From contig NZ_BEVZ01000006.1 of the NCBI RefSeq assembly GCF_003112515.1, positions 310,001-374,000 of the forward strand: a stretch of DNA of 64,000 nt, read 5' to 3'. Positions within the stretch are counted from its first letter, which is position 1, and each line of letters opens with the position of its first letter. The DNA comes from Streptomyces fragilis. Its GTDB lineage: Bacteria > Actinomycetota > Actinomycetes > Streptomycetales > Streptomycetaceae. Positions 17,697-25,841 of this stretch are shown here, piece by piece. The notes under the pieces are model-generated. The model ran no database searches. It worked only from the letters and a program-made list of their open reading frames with translations, and had not been told where the DNA came from. A program made the translations under genes and the position numbers.

Positions 17697-17773
17697 GCGA
17701 CCCTCCACGTGGACATCCCCGCGGATCAGCTCGCCGCCGAGCAGGTCGTGGAGGACCAGCGCGGTGACCCCTC
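17697..17773 (-). pseudogene. Remnant of a YunG-type protein gene
   Basis: In a gap of about 320 bp between two minus-strand genes the complement reads GVTALVLHDLLGGELIRGDV followed by HVEG, closely matching the conserved core of Streptomyces YunG-family proteins (CGVTALVVQDLLGGELL-EVHVDG as I recall it). The flanks are not homologous and the stretch is only about 25 codons with no start. It is best read as a decay remnant; I see nothing else in the gap. Confidence 0.4.
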
Positions 17774-17834
17774 TCGTCCCCGCGGCCTCGTCACCGCGGT
17801 CTCGTCCCCGCGGCCCCGCCCTCTCGGCCCCGGC

Positions 17835-18218
17835 TCAGTCCGCCGGGCCGATGAGGACCGCGACCGTGGCGTCGCGGCCGCCGCGCAGGCGGCTGCCGAG
17901 CAGCGTCAGGCGGCCCGTCAGCCCGTACTTGCGGGCGATGCCCCGGCGGACCCGCGCCGTCTCCTCGGGCGTGCCGAGACGCGCGCGGGCCTCGACGGCA
18001 TCGCCGCGGAGGTTGCCGCGGAAGTCGCACGGGGCCACCGTCACCCTGCCGTCGCGCCGTATGCGCTTGACCTTGCCGCTGTCCGCCCGGGTCCACACGG
18101 CCAGCGCGCCCTCGCCGTCCGGGACCACCCAGACGGGCGTGGCCACCGCCCGCCCGTCCTTGCGGAACGTCGTCACCGAGACGTACGGGGCGGCGGCCAG
18201 GGCGTCGAGAGTGCTCAT
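17835..18218 (-). CDS. PPOX-class F420/FMN-dependent oxidoreductase-like protein
   Basis: 127 residues with the split-beta-barrel pattern of pyridoxamine-5'-phosphate-oxidase-like proteins: YVSVTTFRKDGRAVATPVWVV, a VWTRADSGKVKRIRRDGRVTVAPCDFRG segment typical of the F420-binding branch, and a short helical end. Such proteins reduce or bind flavin/F420 in actinobacteria. It precedes the acyl-CoA ligase end by 20 bp in the opposite order on the same strand, so the ligase at 18238 may be upstream in the same transcript. Confidence 0.75.
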   Translation of the reverse strand: MSTLDALAAAPYVSVTTFRKDGRAVATPVWVVPDGEGALAVWTRADSGKVKRIRRDGRVTVAPCDFRGNLRGDAVEARARLGTPEETARVRRGIARKYGLTGRLTLLGSRLRGGRDATVAVLIGPAD

Positions 18219-18237
18219 GGACGGGCAGGCTACCCGG

Positions 18238-19779
18238 TCAGTTGACGCCTCGGTCGGCCCCCTCCCAGTACGGCCGGCGCAGCTTGAACTTCTGGATCTT
18301 CCCGGTGGCGGTGCGCGGGATGGACTCGCGGAACTCGACGCTGGTGGGCGCCTTGTACCCGGCCGCCCGCTCCTTGCAGTGGGCGATGATCTCGGCCTCC
18401 TCCGCCTCGGCGCCCTCGGCGAGCACCACCAGCGCCTTGACCGTCTCGCCCCATTTCTCGTGCGGCACGCCGATCACCGCGACCTCGGCGACCGCCGGAT
18501 GGCTGAAGATCACATCCTCGACCTCGATGGAGGAGACGTTCTCGCCGCCGGTGATGATGACGTCCTTCTTGCGGTCCGAGATGGTGAGGTGGCCGTCGTC
18601 CGGGTCGAGGAAGCCGCCGTCGCCGGTGTGGAACCAGCCGCCGTCCAGCGCGTCGGCGGTGGCCTCGGGCTTCTCCCAGTAGCCCTCCATCACGGTGTTG
18701 GAGCGGGCCAGCACCTCGCCGGTGTCGGAGACCCTCAGCCGGGTGCCGAGCGTGGGCAGCCCGGCGCGGGACAGCCGGTGGGCGCGCCGGTCGGCGGGCA
18801 GGGCGTCGTCGCCGGGCAGGGAGCGGTTGAAGGTGAGCAGCGGCGCGGTCTCGGTGAGGCCGTAGATCTGCAGGAACTCCCAGCCGAGCTCCTCGTTCAC
18901 CCGCTGGATGGTGCGGCTGGGCGGCGGCGCGCCCGCGCAGACGATGCGCACGCGGTCGCGGCCGGGGATCTCACCCTCCCAGTCGGCGGCCGCGTCGAGG
19001 ACCGCGTTCCAGACGGCGGGGGCGCCGCACATCAGGGTGACGCCGTGCCGCTCGACGCGGCGCAGGATCTCCGCGCCGTCGACCTTGCGCAGGACGATCT
19101 GCGGGACGCCGAGGCCGGCCATCACGAACGGCATGCCCCAGCCGTTGCAGTGGAACATGGGCAGGACGTGCATATACACGTCACGCTCCCAGGCACGGGT
19201 GTGCAGGCCGAAGGTGACCGCGTCGACCCAGATGTTGCGGTGGGTGAGCTGGACGCCCTTGGGCCGGGCGGTCGTGCCGGAGGTGTAGTTGATGGTGGCG
19301 GTGGCGTCCTCGTCCGGCTCCGACCAGGGCCTCGGCTCCACGCCGAAGCGCATCAGGCTCCGCTCGGTCTCCTCGCCGAGGACGAAGCGGTGGCGGGCGC
19401 CGACCCGCGCGAGCGCGGCGTCGAGTTCGGGGTCCACCAGCAGCACCGAGGCGCCGCTCTGGCGGACGATGTAGTCGACCTCCTCGGGCCGCAGGCGGAA
19501 GTTGACGGGGACGCAGATCCGCCCGCTCATCGGCACCGCGAACAGCAGCTCCAGCAGCCGGGCCGAGTTGTGGCTGACCACGGCGATCCGCTCGCCCTCG
19601 GCGACGCCCAGCGCGTCGAAGCCCGCCTGCCAGGCACGGACCCGTTCGGCGAAGCGCCCGTAGGTGCTCGGCGGTACGGGCGGGGCCGGCTGGTCGAGCT
19701 CGTCCACCACCCCGGAACCGGTGGCGAAGCCGGCCTCCGCCCGGTCGAGGAAGTCCGCGATGGTCATGGGCACCCGCAT
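18238..19779 (-). CDS. Long-chain-type acyl-CoA synthetase
   Basis: ATG 19779 chosen because GGAGG lies about 10 nt upstream; ATG 19767 is four codons later. The 513-residue ligase carries INYTSGTTARPKGVQLTHRN, YGLTETAPLLTFNRS, HTGDGGFLDPDDGHLTISDRKKD with VIITGGENVSSIEVE, and the C-terminal ATGKIQKFKLR lysine. It belongs to the ANL family and activates a fatty or aryl acid as CoA thioester. The PPOX-like gene lies directly downstream with a 19-bp gap, so the two may form an operon. Confidence 0.85.
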   Translation of the reverse strand: MRVPMTIADFLDRAEAGFATGSGVVDELDQPAPPVPPSTYGRFAERVRAWQAGFDALGVAEGERIAVVSHNSARLLELLFAVPMSGRICVPVNFRLRPEEVDYIVRQSGASVLLVDPELDAALARVGARHRFVLGEETERSLMRFGVEPRPWSEPDEDATATINYTSGTTARPKGVQLTHRNIWVDAVTFGLHTRAWERDVYMHVLPMFHCNGWGMPFVMAGLGVPQIVLRKVDGAEILRRVERHGVTLMCGAPAVWNAVLDAAADWEGEIPGRDRVRIVCAGAPPPSRTIQRVNEELGWEFLQIYGLTETAPLLTFNRSLPGDDALPADRRAHRLSRAGLPTLGTRLRVSDTGEVLARSNTVMEGYWEKPEATADALDGGWFHTGDGGFLDPDDGHLTISDRKKDVIITGGENVSSIEVEDVIFSHPAVAEVAVIGVPHEKWGETVKALVVLAEGAEAEEAEIIAHCKERAAGYKAPTSVEFRESIPRTATGKIQKFKLRRPYWEGADRGVN

Positions 19780-20225
19780 CGTTCTCACTCCTCCGTACGG
19801 TGGCCCGGCGGCTTCGCCGGGCCGGCCGGATCGGCCAAGGTCCGAACATCTCATCACCCCCGCGCGCCCAGGTGAACACCTCGACGGCAGGTGCGGCCGG
19901 AAGAGATCGTGAAGGGGTGGAGGGGATCTCCCGAGGTGGGTGCGCCCGGGCGGGCCGTGGAGGGCGCCGCGGGCACGAGCGAGGGCCGGGGCGGGCCTGC
20001 GCCCCGTTCCGGCCCTCGCTCCCCGCCCGGCGCGTGAACAGCGACGACAGCGGATCCGCGCCGGCGGCCGCCGGCCGACTTGGTATCAGGTCGACTCGGC
20101 CGCAAGGGAGTTCAGCATACGTACAGCCGTACCCGCGGGGTCAACGCACGGCCTCTTGATGTGTCCGCGCCAGCATGCGCATATTGGTACGGACCAATTG
20201 GCTGCCCTGTCGGCGGAGGTTCGGT
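19780..20225. other. Divergent intergenic region with inverted repeat 19978-20020
   Basis: 446 bp without a gene between divergent transcription units. AGCGAGGGCCGG (19978-19989) pairs perfectly with CCGGCCCTCGCT (20009-20020) across a 19-nt loop, and the operator-like palindrome listed separately lies near 20190. No convincing small reading frame is seen. Confidence 0.5.
20182..20197. promoter_or_regulatory. Palindrome resembling a DasR (dre) site
   Basis: ATTGGTACGGACCAAT has 6-bp perfect arms around ACGG. Compared with the DasR core TGGTCTAGACCA it matches 9 of 12 positions by eye. It sits 29 bp before the start of the fibronectin-III lipoprotein gene. DasR represses chitin/GlcNAc-related genes, which would suit a FnIII-domain surface protein; this is inference. 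Confidence 0.4.
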
Positions 20226-21233
20226 ATGGCTGGTGCGGAGCGCGCTCCCCGTCGGGCGGCCCGGTGCTGCGGCGTCCTGCTCACCGCGGTCCTGGCCACG
20301 TCGTGCGGCTGGGGCGCGGCCGCCGGCGAGGAGGAGGACGGCGGGCGGCTCCCCGCGGCTCCGGCCGGTGTCACCGCGCAGGCGGGCAGCGCCACCAGCG
20401 TGCACGTCATGTGGAACCGGGTGGCCGACAACGGCTCCCGGGTTCAGGCCTACGAGGTGTACCGCGGCTCCGCCAAGGTGAAGGAGGTCCCGGCCTCCGA
20501 GCACATGACGGACGTGGTCCGGCTGAAGGCGGACACCGCCTACACCTTCCACGTGCGGGCCCGCTCCACCGACGGCCGGCTCGGCCCGCGGAGCGCCGTC
20601 GTGCGGGCCACCACCCCCGTCGCGAGCGCCGCCGACACCCGTGCGCCGTCCGCGCCGAAGGACCTGGAGGGCCGCGCCGTGGGCAGCGGGGCGGCGCAGC
20701 TGTCCTGGAAGGCGTCGACGGACGACCATGAGGTGGTCTCCTACGAGATCCACCAGGGCTCGACGAAGATCCACAGCGTGGGCGGCGGGCAGACGGCCGC
20801 GGTGGTCACCGGCCTTCGCCCCGGGACCCGTTACTCCTTCACGGTGCGCGCCAGGGACGCGGCCGGCAACCTCTCCCCCGCCGGTGGCCGGGTGCGGGTC
20901 ACCACCGCGGGGGAGAAGGAGGACGACGGGCGCGCCACGGCCCCCACCGCGTTCCGTGCGAAGGCGTTGCGGGCCGACGGCGCCTGGCACCTGGAGATCT
21001 CCTGGGAGCCGCCTCCGGCCGACGGCGTGATCACCGAGTACCGGATCCATCTCGACGGCAGGCCGGCCACCACCCTGGTGTGGGGCGGCGAGGCGCCGGA
21101 CGGCCGGGCGACCCACCGCTTCTACCTCGGCGGCGAGGCCGGGGAGACCCACCGGGTGCGCCTGCGCGCGAAGCTTCCGGACGGTACCTGGGGCGGCTTC
21201 TCGCCGGAGCGGACGGTGACCACCGGCCGGTGA
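20226..21233 (+). CDS. Fibronectin type III lipoprotein (three FnIII domains)
   Basis: ATG 20226 with GGAGG 8 nt upstream; a start at 20175 would overlap the palindrome. A lipoprotein signal (RCCGVLLTAVLATSCGW, candidate lipobox ATSC) precedes three consecutive FnIII domains (about 40-130, 140-230, 240-335) with the usual SVHVMWNRV, QLSWKAST and LEISWEPP strands and YEVYRGS/YEIHQGS/YRIHLDG turns. FnIII modules in Streptomyces are mostly attached to chitinases and cellulases; here no catalytic domain follows, so the protein is probably a surface adhesion or spacer protein. Confidence 0.8.
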   Translation: MAGAERAPRRAARCCGVLLTAVLATSCGWGAAAGEEEDGGRLPAAPAGVTAQAGSATSVHVMWNRVADNGSRVQAYEVYRGSAKVKEVPASEHMTDVVRLKADTAYTFHVRARSTDGRLGPRSAVVRATTPVASAADTRAPSAPKDLEGRAVGSGAAQLSWKASTDDHEVVSYEIHQGSTKIHSVGGGQTAAVVTGLRPGTRYSFTVRARDAAGNLSPAGGRVRVTTAGEKEDDGRATAPTAFRAKALRADGAWHLEISWEPPPADGVITEYRIHLDGRPATTLVWGGEAPDGRATHRFYLGGEAGETHRVRLRAKLPDGTWGGFSPERTVTTGR

Positions 21234-21268
21234 GACCACGCCACCGGCCGGAGCGTTCCCCACCGGAG

Positions 21269-21414
21269 GGTGGGACGGGGTCCGCCGAACGGCAGGCGTG
21301 GTCCCGAGTCGTGGGCGTGGCGCCGCCGGACGGTGCGGGCAGCCGATGGAGGGCGGGCGTGGCGCCGCCGGGCGGTGGGACAGGGGCCGCCGAACGGCGG
21401 GTGTGGCCCCGCGT
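21269..21414. repeat. Imperfect direct repeats in intergenic region
   Basis: A roughly 40-bp unit beginning GGTGGGACGGGGTCCGCC at 21269 recurs at 21374 as GGTGGGACAGGGGCCGCC with a few substitutions. A second shorter unit around GGCGTGGCGCCGCCGG appears at about 21314 and 21356. The 343-bp gap between the FnIII and the next secreted-protein gene is made largely of these copies; no gene is seen in it. Confidence 0.6.
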
Positions 21415-21576
21415 GATGGGCAGGGCGGGGGCCGCCGGGGTGCGTCACCTGTCCGGACGCTCTCCGGGTGCGCCCGGCGCGCCGTCGGCATTGGCTGTCC
21501 CCGAGGGCGGTACGGGCCTCCCGATCCTCGGCGGCGCTAGGGATGTCCGCCAGCCGTGCCGCCGGAGGTCAGACCC

Positions 21577-22149
21577 ATGCGTACACCTCGCGTCATCGTC
21601 CGATCAGGCCTGACCGTGGCTGCCGCCGCCGCCCTGCCGCTCGCCTTCGCGGGGCCGGCCGTCGCCGCCCCGGGCATCTCCGTGAGCACCAGCGGCACCA
21701 CCGTCGCGGTCACCACCAGCGCCTGCACCCAGGTCAACGGCAGTTGGGGCACCGCCTCGCTGCTCAACAGCACCCAGAACACGTTCGCCGAGGGCCGTCA
21801 GGTCGCCCTGTCGGGCTCGGCCACCAGCCAGTCGGCCGCCTGGTCGAGCGTCAGTCCCGGCACCTACACGGTGATCGTCCGGTGCTCGAACAACACCACG
21901 GCGGGCACCCAGTCCGTCATCGTCTCGGGCACCCGGCCGACGCCCTCGCCCACGTCCACCCCCACCTCCACGGCGACTGCGACCAGGTCGGCCACCGCCT
22001 CCCCCACGCGTGGCGTGATGGGCGGCATCGGCGGTGCCGTGAAGGACCACACCACCCTCACCCTGGTCGCGGGCGGCGCCCTGGTCGCGGCCGGCGTCGG
22101 CGGCGGCGCCTGGTACCTGCGCCGCCGGGCCAGGCCGCACCGTTTCTGA
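21577..22149 (+). CDS. Secreted, C-terminally membrane-anchored hypothetical protein
   Basis: ATG 21577 with GGAGGT 8 nt upstream; 190 residues. A signal peptide (about 1-32, LPLAFAGPAVAA) leads to a Thr/Ser-rich beta domain with two cysteines (SACTQVNG, VRCSNNTT; probable disulfide), then a Thr/Pro/Ser linker (TPSPTSTPTSTATATRS) and a C-terminal transmembrane helix followed by RRRARP. The arrangement is a wall-spanning surface protein anchored by its tail. I do not recognise a named family. Confidence 0.7.
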   Translation: MRTPRVIVRSGLTVAAAAALPLAFAGPAVAAPGISVSTSGTTVAVTTSACTQVNGSWGTASLLNSTQNTFAEGRQVALSGSATSQSAAWSSVSPGTYTVIVRCSNNTTAGTQSVIVSGTRPTPSPTSTPTSTATATRSATASPTRGVMGGIGGAVKDHTTLTLVAGGALVAAGVGGGAWYLRRRARPHRF

Positions 22150-22173
22150 GCGGTTGTCCGCACCGCGCCGCAC

Positions 22174-22213
22174 GTGGGCCGCCGCCCGGCAGGACAGCCG
22201 GGCGGCGGCCCAC
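22174..22213. terminator. Hairpin terminator between convergent genes
   Basis: GTGGGCCGCCGCCCGGC (22174-22190) pairs perfectly with its complement (22197-22213) across an AGGACA loop, between the secreted-protein gene and the minus-strand methyltransferase. Confidence 0.75.
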
Positions 22214-22257
22214 GCGCGTCACCCCGGCAGGCCCCCGACCTGCCGAAGCACCCGACG

Positions 22258-23079
22258 TCAGCGGGCGGGCGTCACGGGCGGGAGCACGCCGGTGATCACA
22301 TGGGCCTCGCTGTCCTCGCAGACCGCCACCTCCGCGGTCAGTCCCGCCTCCGCGAAGGCCCGTCGCGCCGCCGGGGCCTGACGCCCGCTCGTCTCGGCGA
22401 GGAGGCAGCCGCCGGGGGCCAGCCAGGCGGGCGCGCCCTCGGCCACCCGGCGCAGCACGGCGAGTCCGTCGGGGCCGCCGTCCAGGGCTGCGGACGGCTC
22501 GTGGTCGCGTGCCTCGGCGGGCAGCAGGCGGATGTCCGCGGTCGGCACGTAGGGCACGTTGGCGGCGAGGATCTCGACGCGTCCGCGCAGGTCCACGGGC
22601 AGGGCGGCGAACAGGTCCCCGTGGTGGACCCGGCCGCCCCGGGGTGCGAGGTTCCTCCGGGCGCAGTCCACGGCGGCCGGGTCGATGTCGGCGGCGTGGA
22701 GTTCCGCGCCGGGCAGCGCGGCGGCGAGCGCCGCCCCGAGCGCGCCGGACCCGCAGCACAGGTCGACCACCACCCGCGCCGTGGGCGCGAGCGCGAGGGC
22801 GCGCCCGACCAGGAACTCGGTGCGGCGGCGCGGCACGAAGACGCCCGGGGCGACGCCGATCCGCAGTCCGCGGAACTCGGCCCAGCCGACGACGTGTTCC
22901 AGCGGCTCCCCGGCCGCGCGCCGGGCCACCAGGGAGGCGAGCCGGTCGGGTGTGTCCGCCGCGGCGGACAGGAGCGCGGCCTCCTCCTCGGCGAAGACGC
23001 AGCCCGCGGCGCGCAGCGCGGCGACCACGGTGTCCGGAGCGGCCGGCGGAACGGGGGATGATGTCCGGGGAGTTGTCAT
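22258..23079 (-). CDS. PrmC/HemK-related N5-glutamine methyltransferase
   Basis: 273 residues. The class I SAM motif VVDLCCGSGALGAAL, an acidic post-II residue in LHAADIDPAAV and the substrate motif NVPYVPT (in place of NPPY) are visible. NVPY is what I associate with the actinobacterial PrmC-related subfamily, which methylates glutamine of release-factor-like proteins, or an unknown protein. Its N-terminal helical domain (PLEHVVGWAEFRGLRIGV) matches the family. It is a second copy-type enzyme, not the prfA-linked prmC. Confidence 0.75.
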   Translation of the reverse strand: MTTPRTSSPVPPAAPDTVVAALRAAGCVFAEEEAALLSAAADTPDRLASLVARRAAGEPLEHVVGWAEFRGLRIGVAPGVFVPRRRTEFLVGRALALAPTARVVVDLCCGSGALGAALAAALPGAELHAADIDPAAVDCARRNLAPRGGRVHHGDLFAALPVDLRGRVEILAANVPYVPTADIRLLPAEARDHEPSAALDGGPDGLAVLRRVAEGAPAWLAPGGCLLAETSGRQAPAARRAFAEAGLTAEVAVCEDSEAHVITGVLPPVTPAR

Positions 23080-23217
23080 CGGCCTCGGCTGTCGGTGGCG
23101 GTGGCGACGGGGCGGCGGGCCCGCTCGGGCGCGGCCACCCTACCCAGCGCCCCCTGTCCCGGCACGCGCATTTCCCGCGCCGGCGGCGGTCCCTCGACTC
23201 CCACCCCGGGGGCCCGT

Positions 23218-23234
23218 GGTTGTATTCTGCAACC
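23218..23234. promoter_or_regulatory. Palindrome before MarR gene (candidate autoregulatory site)
   Basis: GGTTG-TATTCTG-CAACC: 5-bp arms with a 7-bp spacer, 20 bp before the GTG start and just upstream of the GAGGAGG ribosome-binding site. MarR proteins often repress their own promoter from such a site; TATTCT inside it could be the -10 box. Confidence 0.4.
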
Positions 23235-23253
23235 AGAACGTGAGGAGGTTCCC

Positions 23254-23706
23254 GTGAACTCTGGCGCCGACGTGGCGATCGAGACGATCCACCGCGAGAT
23301 GACGTCGTTCGCCCGCCGGGCGCGCGCACTGGCCGGACGGCTCCATCCGGAACTGTCGCTGGTCTCGTTCGCGCTGCTGGGGCACCTGGAGGAGGGCTCC
23401 GGCTGCCGCGCCACCGATCTGGCGGAGCACTACGCGCTGGACAAGTCCACGGTCAGCCGTCAGGTCGCGGTGCTGGAGCGCGAGGGTCTGGTGGAGCGCC
23501 GCCAGGACGCGGAGGACCAGCGGGTCCAGGTGCTGCAGCTCACCGAGGAGGGGCGCCGGATGCTCGCCCGGGTGAGCGAGCGCCGGCGAGCCGCGTTCAA
23601 GGAGCGGCTGGACGGCTGGTCGCAGGAGGACCTGGTCCGCTTCGCCTCCTACCTGGAGCGCTACAACGCGGGTCCGTCGGCCGGCGCCGCCTCCCCGGAG
23701 GACTGA
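23254..23706 (+). CDS. MarR-family transcriptional regulator
   Basis: GTG 23254 follows a very strong GAGGAGG (7 nt away). The 150-residue protein has the winged-helix core: CRATDLAEHYALDKSTVSRQVAVLEREGLVERRQDAEDQRVQVLQLTEEG, i.e. recognition helix plus wing with the conserved Asp-Arg pair. Such proteins usually repress neighbouring efflux or redox genes in response to small phenolic ligands. The 3' end overlaps the convergent methyltransferase gene by 46 bp. Confidence 0.85.
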   Translation: MNSGADVAIETIHREMTSFARRARALAGRLHPELSLVSFALLGHLEEGSGCRATDLAEHYALDKSTVSRQVAVLEREGLVERRQDAEDQRVQVLQLTEEGRRMLARVSERRRAAFKERLDGWSQEDLVRFASYLERYNAGPSAGAASPED

Positions 23707-24470
23707 CCGGACGCCGTGGGCCGGGTGGCGACGACCAGGCGGCAGCGCGGGCTGCCGTCCTCGCGGCGGCCGAACTCCGGCATCGCGTAGGTCTCCACGG
23801 TGAACCCGGCCCCGGCGAGGGAGTCGCGCAGCGTCCCGAGGGTCAGGGCGCGGTAGTACATGACGAACCGCGGTCGCCACACGGCGTTGCGGATCCGCAT
23901 CGCCGTGTCGAAGGCCCGCAGCCGCAGGGCCTGCCGGGACCCCGGGCGGGGAGGCCCGGGCAGGGGGAAGGCGAGGCGTCCGCCGGGGCGGAGCACGGTG
24001 TACGCCTGGCCGAAGAGGGCGGGCAGGTCGCGGGGCAGGAAGTGGCCCAGGGCCCCGAAGGTGACCGCCAGGTCGAACGACCGCGGGGCGAGGGGGAGGT
24101 CGCGGGCGTCCGCGCGGACCAGCTCCGCCCACGGGGCGGCGAGGCGGGCGCGGTCGAGCATGCCCGCGCTGAGGTCCACACCGGTGACCGTCCCGGCGCA
24201 CAGGTCCCGCAGGACTCCGAGTCCGGCGCCGGTGCCGCAGCACAGGTCCAGGCCGCCCTCGAAGGGGCCGAGCGGCGCCAGGGCGTCCCGCGTGGCACGC
24301 AGGAAGCGGTCGGAGGTGCGGAACGAGGTGTGGTCGAACATCGGCGCCAGCAGGTCGTAGCCGTGCTCGACGGAGGACAGCGCCTGCACGGTGAGCTGAC
24401 GGAGGGTCGGGCCCTTCGGCCCGGACCCCTGCGGGCCGTTCTTCGGAGCGTGCGCCTGGGGAGCGGACAT
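23661..24470 (-). CDS. Class I SAM-dependent methyltransferase (UbiE/type-11 like)
   Basis: 269 residues from ATG 24470. Motif I is LDLCCGTGAGLGVL, followed by VTGVDLSAGMLDRAR, the loop VRADARDLPLAPRSFDLAV and LRPGGRLAFPLP: the pattern of methyltransferase domain 11/25. The N-terminal helices (SVEHGYDLLAPMFDHTSFRTSDRFL) fit a small-molecule enzyme. Convergent and overlapping with the MarR gene; substrate unknown. Confidence 0.75.
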   Translation of the reverse strand: MSAPQAHAPKNGPQGSGPKGPTLRQLTVQALSSVEHGYDLLAPMFDHTSFRTSDRFLRATRDALAPLGPFEGGLDLCCGTGAGLGVLRDLCAGTVTGVDLSAGMLDRARLAAPWAELVRADARDLPLAPRSFDLAVTFGALGHFLPRDLPALFGQAYTVLRPGGRLAFPLPGPPRPGSRQALRLRAFDTAMRIRNAVWRPRFVMYYRALTLGTLRDSLAGAGFTVETYAMPEFGRREDGSPRCRLVVATRPTASGQSSGEAAPADGPAL

Positions 24471-24571
24471 CCTCGGAGCATAGCGGCGGCCGTACGGCAT
24501 CCGGGTGTCGCTGGGCCCGGTCCGGCCGTGGCGTGCGGCGTGTCGCGGCACCCCGTTCCTACGTTATTCGT

Positions 24572-25729
24572 ATGAAAATCGCACTTTTCTCACGGAGGTC
24601 CGGGTCGGGTCGCGTCCTCCGCGTCGCCGTCGCCGCGTGCGCCCTGCTCGCGGTGGGGGCGGGGGCACCGGCGCCGAGTCCGGCGGCCTCCCCGCCGGAC
24701 CCGCTGCGGACCTCGGGCACCCAGGTGCGGCTCACCGGCGGCGCGCCGCGGGTTCCGGAGGTGTCCGCGCTCTCCTGGGTGGTCGCGGACGCCCGCAGCG
24801 GTGACGTGCTCGCCGCACACGACGCGCACCGCGCGCTCCCGCCGGCCAGCACCCTCAAGACCCTGTTCGCGCTCGCCCTGCTGCCCCGGGTGCCCGAGGG
24901 CCGTCACCGGGCGACCGCCGCGGAGCTGGCCGGCGTCGGGGAGGGGAGCAGCCTGGTCGGGGTGGAGGCGGGCCGCGACTACTCGGTGGGCGACCTGTGG
25001 CGGGGCGTCTTCCTGAGCTCCGGCAACGACGCGGTGCACGTCCTGTCCGCCATGGCGGGCGGCACGGCGGCCGCGGTGGCCCGGATGCGGGAGACGGCCG
25101 AGGAGCTGGGCGCCCGCGACACCCACGTGGTCACGCCGGACGGGTACGACGCGCCGGGGCAGGTCTCGTCCGCGTACGACCTGGCGGTGTTCGGGCGGGC
25201 CGGACTGAGCGACCCCCGGTTCGCGGAGTACTGCCGGACCGCTGTGGCGCAGTTCCCGGGCCGGCGGGGCGTGTACGACATCCAGAACACCAACCGGCTG
25301 CTGACGGGGGCGCTGGGGGTGGAGGCGTACCCCGGGGCGATCGGGGTGAAGAACGGGTACACCAGCAAGGCGGGCAACACGCTGATCGCGGCGGCCCGGC
25401 GGGGCGGGCGGACGCTGGTGGTCACGGTGCTCAATCCGCAGGACGACACTCCCGGCGCCGTGTACGAGGAGGCACGGTCCCTGCTGGACTGGGGCTTCGA
25501 CGCGGCGGGGCGGGTGCGCCCGGTGGGGTCCCTGGAGCCTCCCGTCGCGGCGGGTCCCCCGGCCTCGCACCGGCCCGGCCCGGCGACGGAACACGCGGCG
25601 GCCGTCGCGGGCGACGGCGCACCGCAGTGGCGGACCACCCTGCTGCTGGGCGGGTGCGCGGCGGCGGTGGCGGCGGGCGCGACGGTGGCCGGCGCGCTCC
25701 GGCGCCGGGCACGGCACGCGGAGCGGTGA
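24572..25729 (+). CDS. D-alanyl-D-alanine carboxypeptidase (penicillin-binding, serine type)
   Basis: 385 residues, ATG 24572. The signal peptide (LRVAVAACALLAVGAGAPA) precedes a peptidase S11 domain with the active-site tetrad Ser93-x-x-Lys (PASTLKTL), SGN (FLSSGND) and KNG in place of KTG (GVKNGYTSKAGN). The C-terminal tail is Ala/Gly-rich and contains one transmembrane helix with an RRRARH stop, anchoring the enzyme outside. It trims D-Ala from peptidoglycan stems. There is no clear Shine-Dalgarno before the ATG, so a leaderless start is possible. Confidence 0.85.
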   Translation: MKIALFSRRSGSGRVLRVAVAACALLAVGAGAPAPSPAASPPDPLRTSGTQVRLTGGAPRVPEVSALSWVVADARSGDVLAAHDAHRALPPASTLKTLFALALLPRVPEGRHRATAAELAGVGEGSSLVGVEAGRDYSVGDLWRGVFLSSGNDAVHVLSAMAGGTAAAVARMRETAEELGARDTHVVTPDGYDAPGQVSSAYDLAVFGRAGLSDPRFAEYCRTAVAQFPGRRGVYDIQNTNRLLTGALGVEAYPGAIGVKNGYTSKAGNTLIAAARRGGRTLVVTVLNPQDDTPGAVYEEARSLLDWGFDAAGRVRPVGSLEPPVAAGPPASHRPGPATEHAAAVAGDGAPQWRTTLLLGGCAAAVAAGATVAGALRRRARHAER

Positions 25730-25841
25730 GGTCCGGCCCTGTCGGCGGAACCGGACGGGGCGGCCTCTCGGCGAAGCCGGACGGGAGGGCCGTCAGGCCG
25801 AGGGGGGCGGCGGTCGTGCGGCCGGACGGGACGGCCGGGGG

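Noticed and set aside
21269..21414. CRISPR-like array
   Set aside because: The repeats are imperfect, irregularly spaced, and not separated by unique spacers; no cas genes.
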